In this document: in pieces, positions 19,004 to 29,323 of the stretch
Layout: each line of letters begins with the position of its first letter
Numbering within the stretch: position 1 is the stretch's first letter
Origin: Arthrobacter sp. H16F315
GTDB lineage: Bacteria; Actinomycetota; Actinomycetes; Actinomycetales; Micrococcaceae
Assembly: GCF_024124825.1 (NCBI RefSeq)
Contig: NZ_JAMXSS010000002.1
Coordinates: 3,534,001 to 3,598,000, forward strand
Direction: 5' to 3'
Length of the DNA stretch: 64,000 nucleotides
Program-made: the position numbers and the translations under genes
The notes under the pieces: model-generated
The model's database searches: none
Seen by the model: the letters and a program-made list of their open reading frames with translations, nothing else
What the model was told of the DNA's origin: nothing

Positions 19004-22000
19004 CTACCCAATGATCCGGCGGCATGCGATGGGGAGGACTGCCCGTCGAGCGGTTCCCGGCCCGGGCCGGCGGCTATGGTGTTGCTCCGACCGGGAAGGT
19101 GCACAGCGGAACGCCGCTCTGCCCGGGGGTCCGATCGTCGTGTGCCGCGAATCGATCCAGCGCGTCTGGTTCGGCGAACCGCGCATGATGTAATACCACT
19201 CACCGTTCCCGCTGTACGGGGTGCCGTGCGGCTTCCAGCACATGATGTCGAAGACGTCGGTGTTTCCCATCCACGGCCGGTCGGAGTTGCTCTGGCCGTC
19301 GCAGGTCCTCTTGACCGAATCGTAGGACGTCGCGCCGGGCAGGTCGGTACAGCTGCGGAGCATGCCGCCATTGAGCCTGGTGGTCCAGCGGGTCTTCTCG
19401 GTCCCGGACCGGGCCGAGGCCGACGCGATCGGACCGCCGGTACCGACTGAGTTGACGGTCTGGACCTGGATCTGGTGCGGTTCACTGAAGCCGCCGGTGT
19501 TGATGGTCCGGCTGCCCGAGGCGGAGACCCGTTCCCAGCCTCCGTTGTCGATCTTGATCTGGGTGTAGGCGACGTCGTTGCCCGTTGTGGACGGCGAGCT
19601 CCAATTGAAGCTGAGGTTCTTCTGGTTCTCGGCGCCGTTCTGCCCGGACGCCGCGGGCGTTCCGGGTGCGCCGTACGGTGTGGCGGTGGCCCCGGTACTC
19701 GCGTCGGAGCTCGGCGCGACGGACGAGTTGGCCGTCACGGTAATGGTGCCGGCCTGGCCGTTGGTGAAGCCGCCGACCTTCTGGCCCGGCGTCACTGCCC
19801 CGGTCTTTCCGCTGGGGCTCGCGTAGTACGTGTAGCTGACCTCGCCGGGCTGGGAGCCGTTGCGCCCGGCCGCGTCGAGTTCGCGGAAGTTGATGACTAC
19901 GGCCCGGCCCGCGCCGCCGGTGTCCGCCGGCGTGGCGCTCACGCCGGAGACCGGGCTGAGCTTGCCGGTGGCGCGGCGCGGTGCCGAGGCCGCACTGACC
20001 GCGCCTTTACCCGCTTTGTTCTCGGCCTGGACCGTGAAGGTGTAGCCGGCCTCGGAGTTGTTCGCGGTGAAGTTGGCGGTCCGCACCGTTCCGGCGACCA
20101 GCTGGGTCTGGGTGGTGCCGCCGCCGCCGCTCATGGTGACGTAGTAGTTCTTGATGGCGTCGCCGTTGGTGTTCGGCTCGGTCCAGTTCACCTTCAGCTG
20201 GTTGGAGCTCCCGACGGCGGATGCCACAGCCGTCGTCGGGGCTGCCGGGGCGGCCGGCACGCCGGCGGGGTTGTCTTCGGCGGAGTAGAGGCCCCACTCG
20301 GAGGGGCCGAGTTCGTTGACGGCCTGGGCGCGGACCTTGTACCGCACGCCGTTGGTCAGCCCGGGCCAGGTGTAGCCGAGGCCGGCAACACCGTTTTTCA
20401 CGGCGATTCCGCTGGCTGGCGGCGGGGAGATCTCCAGGTTGTAGTTCTTGACGGCCGAGCCCTCGGACTTGGCCGCGGGCCAGCTGATAACCATGTTCTT
20501 GTCCCCGGCTTTGACCGTGGGGGCCTCCGGCGGCGAGGGCTTCTCGTCCGGCCTGACCTCGTTGGAGGCCGGCGAGGGCACGGACTCCCCCACCTCGTTG
20601 GTGGCGGATACGGTGAAGACGTACTTAACGTCGTTGGTCAGTCCGCTGAGTGTGCAGGTGGTGGTCGGGCACTCCTGGCTGAAGCCGTTACTGGAGCGCA
20701 CCGTGTATTTGCTGATGGTGGCACCATTGTCCGATGGCGGCGCCCACTTGAGCACAGCTGTCCGGCTGCGCACGTCGGTGGCGGCCGGCGCCGAGGGGGC
20801 ATCCGGCTTGTCCCGGACCGTGATCCGGACCCGGCCATCTGTCTGCCGGGACACGTCGTTGGTTTTGTCCATCACGGTGTAGCGCAGCACCAGCACGCCC
20901 TTGAAGCCGGCGGCCGGGGTGAGCGTGATCGAGTCCCCGGCAACGACTGGCTGTCCGGCGGCGGAGCCGGTTTCCACAGTGGCGGCGACAATCTTCAGCG
21001 GGGTGTCGCTGAAGGGGTTGAAGTCGTTTGCGAGCACGTTGATGGTCTCGGTCTTGCCGGCGTTGGCTTTCTCGATGACGTCCTCGTTTGCGACCGGCAG
21101 CGGGCGGTTGGAGGCCACAACGGTCGCCGTGATGCTTGCTTTGACCGGCTCGGAGCGGCCATCGGTGACCTTGACCGGGATGCTGCCCTTCCAGCCGGCG
21201 GCCTTGGCGGAGTCTGCGGTGACCTTCAGGGTCCCGCCATCCACAGAAGCCTTGAAGCCTTCGGGCAGGGTGCCGTCGAGTTCGAACGTGAGCTTCTCCT
21301 GGTCCCCGGAGTCAACGTCCTTGGCCAGGTTGCCCAGCTCCAGGCTCGCGGACTCGGCCTTGGGCACCTCCAGGGTGGCTCCGCTGAAGCTCGGCTGGTG
21401 GTTGGCGTTCGGATCGGGAATCACCGTGGTGATGATGCTGAGGGTGGATTTGAGGCCCTGCGGATCGTCCGGTCCGGTGCCGTCGGTGACTTCGAAGGTG
21501 ACGGAGCCGGGGCCCACATAGTCCTTGAGCGCGGCGTAGCGCAGCGCGGTGCCGTTGCCTGCCACGATGTTCTGCGGGTCAGCGCCCTGCACGCGGACGT
21601 TGTCCAGCTGGGTGATCCGGGGTGCGCGGCCCTCCCGGACCCGGACGTAGTCGTTCAGGTCCAGGTCGATTTGCTTGCCGGCCATCACTTCGACGACGTC
21701 GGTTTTGGCTAGCGTGGGGTGCTGTTCGCCCTGGCCGGGGACCCAAATGACCGCCGTCGCGCTTTGGCCGTCGACGTCGGTGACGGTGTAAGGGACCAGC
21801 TGGTCCTTCGGCGCGAGGGCCACCCGGACACTGCCGTCGCCCACCCGGGCGTTCGGGTTGCCGTCGGGCAGGCTGATCTTGAGGTCGGACCCGACGCCGT
21901 CGGGATCCGAGTCGTTCTTCAGGACGGGGACGTCGACGGCGGACTTGCCAAGTGTTTCAGCGGGGGTCACCACGTCGTCCCTCGCGATGGGCAGTTTCAG

Positions 22001-25000
22001 GGCGGCGTCCGGGCTGACCCGGACCCGGATGACGGCGCTGCCCTGGGCTTTTTTGTCGTCCTGGATCTTGTAGCTGACGCTCTCGTTGCCGGCGGCGCCG
22101 GGGGCAGTGAGGAGCACCTTGCCACCCTCGGCCGCTTCGACCGCGAGTTCGCCGCGGGCCTCAAACCCGTTGCCGACCAGGCTGATCGGGTCCCCGTCCG
22201 GGTCCGAATCGTTCTGGAGGGCCTCGACGGCGATCTTGCGGCCGGGCCGGACGTCCACCCCGTCATCGACGGCGATGGGCTTCTGGTTGTTTGCCTCCTG
22301 CGGCGCGATGCCGATGATGACGGTGCCGGTGTTTTCGGCGCCGATCCGGTCCCGGACGCGGTAGCTGAAGGTGTCTGTTCCGGCGGCATTGCCGGCCGCG
22401 GTGAATTCGAGGTAGCCGTCCTTGACCACGGCTGTTCCCATGGCGGGGGCCTTCTCCACGCCGGTCAGCTGGACGGAGTCGCCGTCGGCATCAACACCGT
22501 CGAGCGGCACGGGGATCCGGACGGTCATCCCTGCCACCACGCGGGCCGTGAGGTTCTTCGGCTCGGGGCGGGTGTTCCGCTCGTCGTCGCGGCCCCGGAC
22601 CCGGATGGTGACCTGCTGGGAGTCCGACTGCCCGGAGGCGTTGGTGACCTTGTAGATCGCGTAGACGGTCTTCGGAACTTCGCCGGCAATGAAGCGCAGG
22701 GAGTTGCCGGCGGTGAAGATGCGGCCGTCCGCGGCATCCGGCTGTTGCGCGAGCACCGGTTCCAGGGTGAGTTTTCCGCCGTTGGGGTCGGTGTCGTTCG
22801 CCAGGACCGGGATGGTCACGACGTCCCCGGCCCGCACGGTCGCTTCGTCCGGTTTCGCCTGCGGGGCCTGGAGCTTGGTCGGGGCCGGGACCACCAGCAC
22901 GGCGATCTCCCCGCTGGCGGAGGATTTGCCGTTGGAGATGGTGTACGTGACGTTGAGCTGGCCCTGTGCGCGGATGTCGGTGATCCGGACAACGGAGTGG
23001 TCCAGCACGGCAACGTTCACGGGCAGGCCGTCTGCCGCGGTCACGGATTGCACCACCAGCACACCGCCCGAGGGATCGGAGTCGTTGCCGAGGACATCCA
23101 CCAGGACGCTGCCGCCGCTGGGCAGCAGGGCGGTGTCGCGGACGGCCACGGGGGCGCCGTCTCCGCCGCCGGGGACCACATCGACGCGGACCAGCTGCTG
23201 GGCACTGGCCGGGCCGTTGGTCACGAGGTAGGTGACGTAGTGGGCGGACTGGGCGGTGGAATTGAAGGTAAAGGTCTGCTGGTCAGCCCCCATCGTGGCC
23301 GTCGAGTTGCCGTCCGGGCTGACCTGGGCGAGGCGGAGCGCGCCGCCCTGGGGGTCCGAGTCGTTTTTCAGCGGAGCAATCAGGGTGTCCACGCCGGCGA
23401 CGGCGACCACGTGGTCCGCGTTGGCGATCGGCGGGAGGGCGCCGGCCGCACGGACGTCGACGGTGATCTTCCCTTCGGTACTGGACCGGCCGTCGGAGAC
23501 CGTGACGGTGACGGTCTTGCGTCCCGGCTCAGCACCGGCGTCCTGGAAGCTCAGCAGGCCGTCCGGACGGGCCTTGACCTGGTCCCGGGGGTCGCTGCTG
23601 GTGGCGCTGACGACATAGAGGTCATCACCGTCGGGGTCGATCCAGTCGGGGAGGATGTTCTGGCTGACGATTTTGCCGGACTGTACCACCAGGGCGGTGT
23701 TCCGGTTGGTTTTCTGGCGCGGGGCGGAATTCTCCCCGGCAGGGATGACTGTGAGTGTAACGTCGGCCGCGGCGGAGAGCCCGCGGCCATCGTCTGCCGT
23801 GTATTTGAACGTTTCCGAGCCGGTCCGGTCTGCCGGCACGCTGACCTGGAATCCGGTCGATCCGTAGATCGGGGCCAGGAGCCCGGATCTGATCGGATCC
23901 GGTGCCCGGACGGTGAGGATGTCGCCGTCGGGGTCGGAATCGTTATCCAGTACCGGGAGGATGGTGGTCTTGCCGGCACGCACCCCAAAGCTGTCCGGTT
24001 TGGCCGCGGGGGCACTGTTGGGTTTGGTGCGGTCCGGGAGCACTGTCTGCTGGACTTCGTCGGCGGAGTCTTTGTCGGCGTCGTCGGAAGTCTGCTGCGG
24101 CGGGATGACGTCGTCCCAGTTGTTGACCAGCTGCATGTTCTGGTTCACCAGCCACACATTGCCCGAATTCACATCGTTCAGGACCACCAAATCCCGGTTC
24201 ACCCGGAACACATACGACGGCGAAGCACTCGCCTTCGGCACATCCACGCTCTTGTCATCGGCATCATTAACACACTCACGGACATACTTATTCGCCCCCG
24301 ACCACGCCGCATGAATGCACCCAGCAAGCTGCACCGGCGCCGCCGGCACACCCTGCCCGCCAAAGGTGACAGTCTTCGCCGTCGACCCGTCCAGCGGCTG
24401 TTTCAGCAACGCCTTCGGCGTGGCAATGGCGACCGAGTCCGCCGCCGGACCCGAAAGCTGCAACTTCGCATCCCGTGCCTGCTCCAACGCCAACTCACGC
24501 CCGCCCGGCAGGAACAACTTCCCCCGCCCCGCGTCCAGGACCACCGGCGCATCCCCCACCACGCTCAGTTGCAGGTCCCCCGCACCCTTGAGCCCGTCCC
24601 AGACGCTGACGCTCGAGTGCTCCACCGTGCCCTCAGCATCCACCGAGGTCACCGTCACCTGACCGGTCTTCGGATCCGCACTGTAAATCCGGTCATCGGA
24701 ACCCACCGCAGAGACCGTCCCGGCCGAACCGGCCAGCACCGGCTCGGACTCCTCAGCATCAAACCCATTCACCGTCGAGGGCGACAACGCCCACACCGTA
24801 CCCTTCGCCGGATCCGTCACCGCAATAACCGTCGAACCAAAACTCACCGCCGCCGAACCCGGCAACTTCTTATCCCCACCCAACCGCATCTGCGCCGCCG
24901 ACACCTGATTCAACGTCGAACCCGCACTATCATCAACAAACACAGTCCCGGCATCCTGCAACACATCAAAAGTCGAACTCGCCGGCGTCACCGCACCATC

Positions 25001-25262
25001 CAAAACCCGGGACGGATAATTCAACCGACCCACCGCATTCTTCGACTTCGACACCACCCACACCCCGCCATCGTTCAACTGAACCTCAGCGGTCTTAAAA
25101 CCCCGGATAAATGATGGCCCCCGTGATCAGCACGGCGGAGGCAACAGCGAGGCCGGTGCCGGCCATAACACGGCGCCGGCGGGCGGCGAAGGGGCCGCTC
25201 AGCGGTCGCGGCGAACCGTGCCGGCGGGTTTTTGGCCGCAGGGCGTCAAGGAAGGTCTTCAT
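19004..25262 (-). CDS. Giant surface protein B: paralog of A (frameshift near the N-terminus, possible one at the C-terminus)
   Basis: About 2,080 residues once repaired. The ATG at 25262 begins an Arg-rich tail and a membrane helix (VMAGTGLAVASAVLITGAII), the same layout as protein A. One extra base in the A run 25097-25100 breaks the frame just after the helix; paralog A has three A's there. The propeller-like module, about a dozen VLxNDxDPxGD-type cadherin/Ig-like repeats and three FN3 domains follow. The last 25 codons are atypical: adding one base near 19112-19118 would end the protein at the TAG at 19074 with a Cys-containing tail like that of A. It is the first gene of the cluster and probably makes a surface pair with A. 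Confidence 0.83.
24099..25118. repeat. Direct repeat copy 2 (1,020 bp), nearly identical to 17751-18769
   Basis: Second copy of the module, at the matching position in surface gene B. It carries the extra A in the run 25097-25100 that breaks the frame. Identity begins exactly at the codons following the membrane helix and ends at the codons for DDVIPP, so the exchanged unit matches a protein domain. Confidence 0.9.
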
Positions 25263-25426
25263 GTGTGCTTATGTCCCCCAGAAAGTCCCGGCCACGGCAC
25301 AGGGCGCATTGCGCGTGTGGTTGCCAGATAGCGTCGACTATTCCATATCAACCATCGATTAGAGAAACACCTGCCGGTTCACGGCCGGACGGGACGGGAC
25401 GGCATCGGCGCAGCCCGGCGGCTGCT
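25263..25426 (-). promoter_or_regulatory. Intergenic region upstream of the surface-protein cluster, weak promoter candidate
   Basis: This is the only sizeable gap upstream of the 25-kb minus-strand train. It contains an AT-richer island (25320-25375). On the minus strand a TTGATA (25351-25346) and TATCTG (25330-25325) could be -35/-10 boxes, but the 15-base spacing is short. No operator palindrome was recognised. Confidence 0.25.
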
Positions 25427-26560
25427 TTAGTCCAGGACCAGTCCGCGGCCACTGCCGCGTTGCAACTGGACCGGGTGGATTTCGCCGAAGCCGCGGACGT
25501 CTTCGGCTGGCCGCGGCTGCAGGACGAAGCGGTCGTCCTGTTCCAGCGCGGCCGCGGTCATCGAGTCAACGAGCACAGTGCCCGGGTCCGCCAGTGCGGT
25601 GAGCCGGGCCGCCAGGTTCACCGTGGGTCCGTAGATGTCGCCGAGCCGGGACAGGATCCGGCCCCACACCATCGCCACCCGGGCCTGCGGCAGGATCTCA
25701 TCGTCGGTGAAGGCCTGGCACAGGGCGAGGGAGATCTCGGCGCCGGCTGCGGGTGTTTCGGCAATGTAGAGGACTTCGTCGCCCACCGTCTTGACGAGGC
25801 GGCCGCCGCCCACCGAAATAATCTCGGCGCACTTGTTCTCGAAACGCTGCACCAGCTGGGCAAGGGTCTTTTCGTTCATCCGGCGCGACAGGCTCGTGTA
25901 CGAGACCAGGTCCGCGAAGCCGACCGCCCTGGCCAGCGGAAGCGGGGCGTCATCCTCGTCACCTTCGCGGCCTTCCTCGCTGGAGGCCAGCCCGGCTTCG
26001 GCGCGGACAGCCAGGCGCTGGACGCCGGCGTTGAGCTGGCGGCGCCAGGAGTAAACCAGCATTTCCTCGAGCGCGTCCACGAGCGAAGGCAGTTGGCTGA
26101 CCATGTTTTTGCGGGCGACAGGGTCTGAGACGCCCTGCTGGTCAACCATGTCCTCCACCAGCGCCTCGACCTGCCAGACAACCATCCGGTCCGTCATCTG
26201 GCCGATGGCGCGGGTGACGGAAATCGCGGCTTCCTCGGTGAGTTTGCCGGCGCGGACCAAATCCACGATGGTGTTCAGCGCGGCCTGGTCACGTTCGGTA
26301 AAGGCGACGTCCTCGTCGCCGATGTTGGGAAAACCCAGGGCACGCCAGAGTTTGCGGGCGGAAAGCAGCGAGAGGCCCGCGCCGGCGGCGACTTCACGGC
26401 GGCGGAGCTTGCGTTCCCCGCCGAGCAGCCGCTGCTCCAGGGCTTTCAACGCGATGCGTTCGGCGGACATGGTCCCGGTGGGAGGGGCGATGGCGTCCGG
26501 TTCTGCTGGTTCAGCCTGGGGCTGCTCCGGGGGAACGTTCTCAGCGCTCATTTCTTCCAC
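25427..26560 (-). CDS. Class III adenylate cyclase, Rv1264-like (N-terminal regulatory domain)
   Basis: A 377-residue soluble cyclase making cAMP from ATP. The N-terminal half (about 40-200) is all-helical and resembles the pH-responsive regulatory domain of mycobacterial Rv1264. The catalytic domain (about 210-365) shows both metal aspartates (GFADLVSYTS and KTVGDEVLY), the adenine-selecting Lys and Asp (RLVKTVGDE, GDIYGPTVN) and the transition-state Asn/Arg (VNLAARL), so it should be active and ATP-specific. A GTG at 26560, or the ATG three codons later, starts it inside the PH-domain gene (overlap up to 20 bases). The shared operon with birA is positional only. Confidence 0.88.
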   Translation of the reverse strand: MEEMSAENVPPEQPQAEPAEPDAIAPPTGTMSAERIALKALEQRLLGGERKLRRREVAAGAGLSLLSARKLWRALGFPNIGDEDVAFTERDQAALNTIVDLVRAGKLTEEAAISVTRAIGQMTDRMVVWQVEALVEDMVDQQGVSDPVARKNMVSQLPSLVDALEEMLVYSWRRQLNAGVQRLAVRAEAGLASSEEGREGDEDDAPLPLARAVGFADLVSYTSLSRRMNEKTLAQLVQRFENKCAEIISVGGGRLVKTVGDEVLYIAETPAAGAEISLALCQAFTDDEILPQARVAMVWGRILSRLGDIYGPTVNLAARLTALADPGTVLVDSMTAAALEQDDRFVLQPRPAEDVRGFGEIHPVQLQRGSGRGLVLD

Positions 26561-27146
26561 CTTCTCTCGTCTCCCCCGGCCAGACCGGATCGGGGTTGTG
26601 CATCAGATCCACGGCGCCTGGAACCTCCCGCGGGAGTTCATTAATGGCGTCGAGGATGAAATTTCGGAACGTCGCGACTTCCGGGACGTCGGGAACCACC
26701 ATGCCCGCGGGGTGCCCGGCTTCCAAGGATATATTCCCGGAGCGCAATACGCGTTGGAGCAACGACTGGTGGATCACCACATTACGGACTGTGGCCAGGA
26801 AAACCTGCTGATCCCGCCGCCTGAGCATGCCGTACCGGGCAATCAGGCGTTGGCTGGTGAGGATGTACTTTGTGGTCTGCCAGGTTATGGTCCGGGGCAG
26901 GCAATAGCCCAGCAGCACCGAGGCGGCGAGAACCACACAGCTCCCGATCAGCCAGGGCGTCGCGTTTGCCGCCTCATTTGCGAGGACCGGGGCGAGCTTG
27001 GCCGGTCCGCCCTTGACTATCCAGGCGCTGGCAAAGGCCGCGAGGGCAGGAACAAGGATAAACGCCAACGCCGGCCACAGCAGGGTCCGCGGCTGCGGCC
27101 GGGTGATCACAATGACCTGTTCGCCCGGGAGCAGCTCTTTACGCAT
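26541..27146 (-). CDS. Bacterial PH-domain (bPH2/YdbS-like) membrane protein
   Basis: A 201-residue membrane protein. It has two hydrophobic helices (about residues 20-45 and 70-95), then a PH-like beta domain (TTKYILTSQRLIARYGMLRR ending GHPAGMVVPDVP) typical of the YdbS/YdbT type. The ATG at 27146 overlaps the birA stop by eight bases; upstream codons belong to birA in another frame. The stop overlaps the cyclase start, so birA, this gene and the cyclase look co-translated. Function unknown. Confidence 0.75.
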   Translation of the reverse strand: MRKELLPGEQVIVITRPQPRTLLWPALAFILVPALAAFASAWIVKGGPAKLAPVLANEAANATPWLIGSCVVLAASVLLGYCLPRTITWQTTKYILTSQRLIARYGMLRRRDQQVFLATVRNVVIHQSLLQRVLRSGNISLEAGHPAGMVVPDVPEVATFRNFILDAINELPREVPGAVDLMHNPDPVWPGETREGGRNER

Positions 27147-28067
27147 AACCGCTTGGGGCACTTCCGGGGTTGGTTCCCTCGCCTGGCGGCGACCAGGGCC
27201 GCAGGTGCACAACGTCACCGGCAGTCACCACGTGCTCGTGCCCGCCGGCGTCCACCACCAGCAGGGAGCCGTAGTCGTCCAGGCGGGTGGCGTGGCCGAT
27301 GATTTCATGGTCTCCCGGGAGCTGCGCGCGGACCTGCTTACCCAGCGTCGTCAGCACATGCTCGACCCGCTTGTGCAGTGCGGGACCCCCTGCCAGCCCC
27401 GCGGCGGGATCGCCGTCGGCGTTGCAGAAACTGCGGTAAAGGGTGGCGAACCGGGACAGGTAGCTCTTCAGCAGTTCGGTCCGATCCACTGTGGTCGGGT
27501 GCTCCAGCAGGACGGACGTGGCGGTAGGCACCGGGAGTTCGGCCTGGGTGAGGGTAACGTTCAGCCCCGTCCCCAGCACCACGGGCGGCACGGCGCCGCC
27601 GTCCCTGGGGCCCAGCTGGGCCAGGATGCCGGCAATCTTCCGGCCACGGACCAGTACGTCGTTGGGCCATTTGAGTTCCGCGGGAATTCCGGCCGTTTCC
27701 AGCAGTGCCTCACGCAGGGCAAGGGCCGCTAGCAGCGAAAGCCAGGAGTAACTCTGGGTAGGCAGCGGCCTTCCCCGGCATTGACCGGGCGAAGCACCAC
27801 CGAGACGGAGATCGAGCTTCCGGCAGGCGCCTCCCAGCGCCGGTCAAGGCGGCCGCGGGCGGCGCTCTGGTATTCGGCGGTGAGCACCGTGAGATCCGGG
27901 TACGAGCGGGGGTCTTCGGTGACACCGCGGAGCAGGTCCGCGTTGGTGGAACCGGTCGAGTCGACCACCGTCAGCTGCGGTATCCCGGCCGCGGCGAGGA
28001 ACGCCTGATCGCTGAGGGCATTGAGGTCAAAGGGCGGACGGTCCGGGGCTTCCTGCGCGGCTTCCAT
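27139..28067 (-). CDS. birA: Biotin--[acetyl-CoA carboxylase] ligase BirA, frameshifted
   Basis: Biotin protein ligase that attaches biotin to carboxylase carrier domains such as the one encoded at 41915-43767. The N-terminal part has the ligase signature (VDSTGSTNADLL, then SAARGRLDRRWEAPAGSSIS); the downstream part carries KWPNDVLVRGRKIAGIL and the C-terminal SH3-like domain. It lacks the HTH of the E. coli enzyme, as expected in actinobacteria. The frame breaks between 27762 and 27776 (beside a CCCC run on the plus strand); one added base gives a normal protein of about 309 residues. BirA is normally essential, so a sequence error is the likelier reading. Confidence 0.85.
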
Positions 28068-28140
28068 GCTTTGAATCCTACCGAGTCAGCGCCGTGGTGG
28101 CGCTTCCCGCTCCGCCGGGGGCACCGAAACCACAGTGAAC

Positions 28141-29031
28141 TCAGAGGAAGATGTCAGGAATGAGCCGGTCTTCCGGTGCGCCCAGGCTGTAGCCGGTGAA
28201 GTCGGTGACGCCGGCGGCGGCCAGGACCTGCTCGTCGGTGTAGAAGTTCCCGCTCCAGCTGCCGGATTCCGGAATCGCATTGCTGCTGGTCAGCACCGCA
28301 TGGGCGGCGTCCGCCATGATTTCGGGGCCGCGGGCACCCTGGACGATCTCTTCGCCGCCCGGCATATTGCGGATTGCGGCGGTGTTGATCAGGGTGCAGG
28401 GCCAGAGCGAGTTCACGTTGATTCCGTCGACCTTCAGCTCCTCGGCGAGGCCCAGGGTGGTCAGGCTCATGCCGTACTTCGCCATTGTGTAGGCCAGGTG
28501 CAGGCCGGCCCACTTGGGGTCCAGGTTCAGCGGCGGGGAGAGCGTCAGGATCTGGCCGGCGTCGGATTCGCGCAACGCCGGAAGGGCGAGCTTGGAGAGC
28601 AGGAAGGTGCCGCGGACGTTAATGTCGTGCATCAGGTCGTAGCGCTTCATGTCGACTTTGTCGGTCTTGGACAGATCGATGGCGGAGGCGTTGTTGATGA
28701 CTATGTCGATCCCGCCGAAGCGTTCGACGGCGGCGGCGACAGCTCCGGCAACATCCGCGTCCTTGCGCACGTCACCGACCAGCGGCAGCGCCTGCCCGCC
28801 TGCCGCCTCGATCTGTTCGGCGGCGGAGTAGACAGTTCCCTCCAGCTTGGCGTGCGGCTGGCCGGTCTTGGCCATCAGCACGATGTTGGCGCCGTCGCGC
28901 GCGGCGCGGGTAGCGATGGCCAGCCCGATGCCGCGACTTCCCCCGGAGATGAGGATGGTGCGGCCCTGGAGGGAACCGGCGGCCTGGTAGGGCCCTGCAG
29001 CGGCGCCCGAAGCATCATTGCTCGAAGTCAT
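28141..29031 (-). CDS. SDR-family oxidoreductase, HSDL2-like
   Basis: A 296-residue short-chain dehydrogenase/reductase. It has the NAD(P) Rossmann motif (ISGGSRGIGLAIA), the structural NNAS motif and the catalytic Tyr-x-x-x-Lys (AYTMAKYG). The long insert and the sequence around SPPLNLDPKW resemble HSDL2-type reductases linked to fatty-acid metabolism. The gene is divergent from the acyl-CoA carboxylase beta gene, which fits a lipid role, but the substrate cannot be told. A palindrome at 29052-29071 lies 20 bases upstream of its start. Confidence 0.85.
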   Translation of the reverse strand: MTSSNDASGAAAGPYQAAGSLQGRTILISGGSRGIGLAIATRAARDGANIVLMAKTGQPHAKLEGTVYSAAEQIEAAGGQALPLVGDVRKDADVAGAVAAAVERFGGIDIVINNASAIDLSKTDKVDMKRYDLMHDINVRGTFLLSKLALPALRESDAGQILTLSPPLNLDPKWAGLHLAYTMAKYGMSLTTLGLAEELKVDGINVNSLWPCTLINTAAIRNMPGGEEIVQGARGPEIMADAAHAVLTSSNAIPESGSWSGNFYTDEQVLAAAGVTDFTGYSLGAPEDRLIPDIFL

Positions 29032-29051
29032 AAGGACACTCTAGCCGACTT

Positions 29052-29071
29052 ATGTTACCGGCGAGTAACAT
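29052..29071. promoter_or_regulatory. Palindromic operator candidate upstream of the SDR gene
   Basis: ATGTTAC-CGGCGA-GTAACAT is a perfect 7-bp inverted repeat with a 6-base centre, 20 bases before the SDR start codon. The TTAC-N6-GTAA core is the kind of site read by TetR-family regulators of lipid genes. The regulator is unknown. Confidence 0.4.
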
Positions 29072-29154
29072 TGATGTGGCGTACGGCGATGCTCCGGTCC
29101 GGGCATTTCCCGGGCCGGCCGCCGTGGTGGTGCCGGTGAGAGTTGGGGCGATTA

Positions 29155-29171
29155 TTGTAGGTTTTCTACAG
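29155..29171. promoter_or_regulatory. Operator-like palindrome upstream of accD (shared with accA)
   Basis: TTGTAG-GTTTT-CTACAG is an inverted repeat with one mismatch at the outer base, about 153 bases upstream of the carboxylase beta start. The same half-sites and spacing occur upstream of the biotin carboxylase gene at 41807-41823. Regulator unknown. Confidence 0.45.
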
Positions 29172-29323
29172 CGGCCTGGGCCAATAGCGTCACTAGACTT
29201 GCCAACAAGGACCGGTTTTTGTGGAGACCAGCTAAAGCGCCACACGGACAGGGCCACCGCACCGCGCACCATCAACACCACCACGATTCAGCAGAACATC
29301 AGCTACAGAGCCGGAGACACTTG

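Noticed and set aside
18925-19485. Minus-strand frame of 186 residues linking the two surface genes
   Set aside because: Arg/Pro-rich shadow over the coding end of gene B; it only incidentally ends at the ribosome-binding region of gene A.
16784-25114. Very long open frames on the plus strand across the giant surface genes
   Set aside because: They are antisense to the Ig/FN3 repeats, have Arg/Gly-rich composition typical of GC-driven shadow frames and no recognisable domains.
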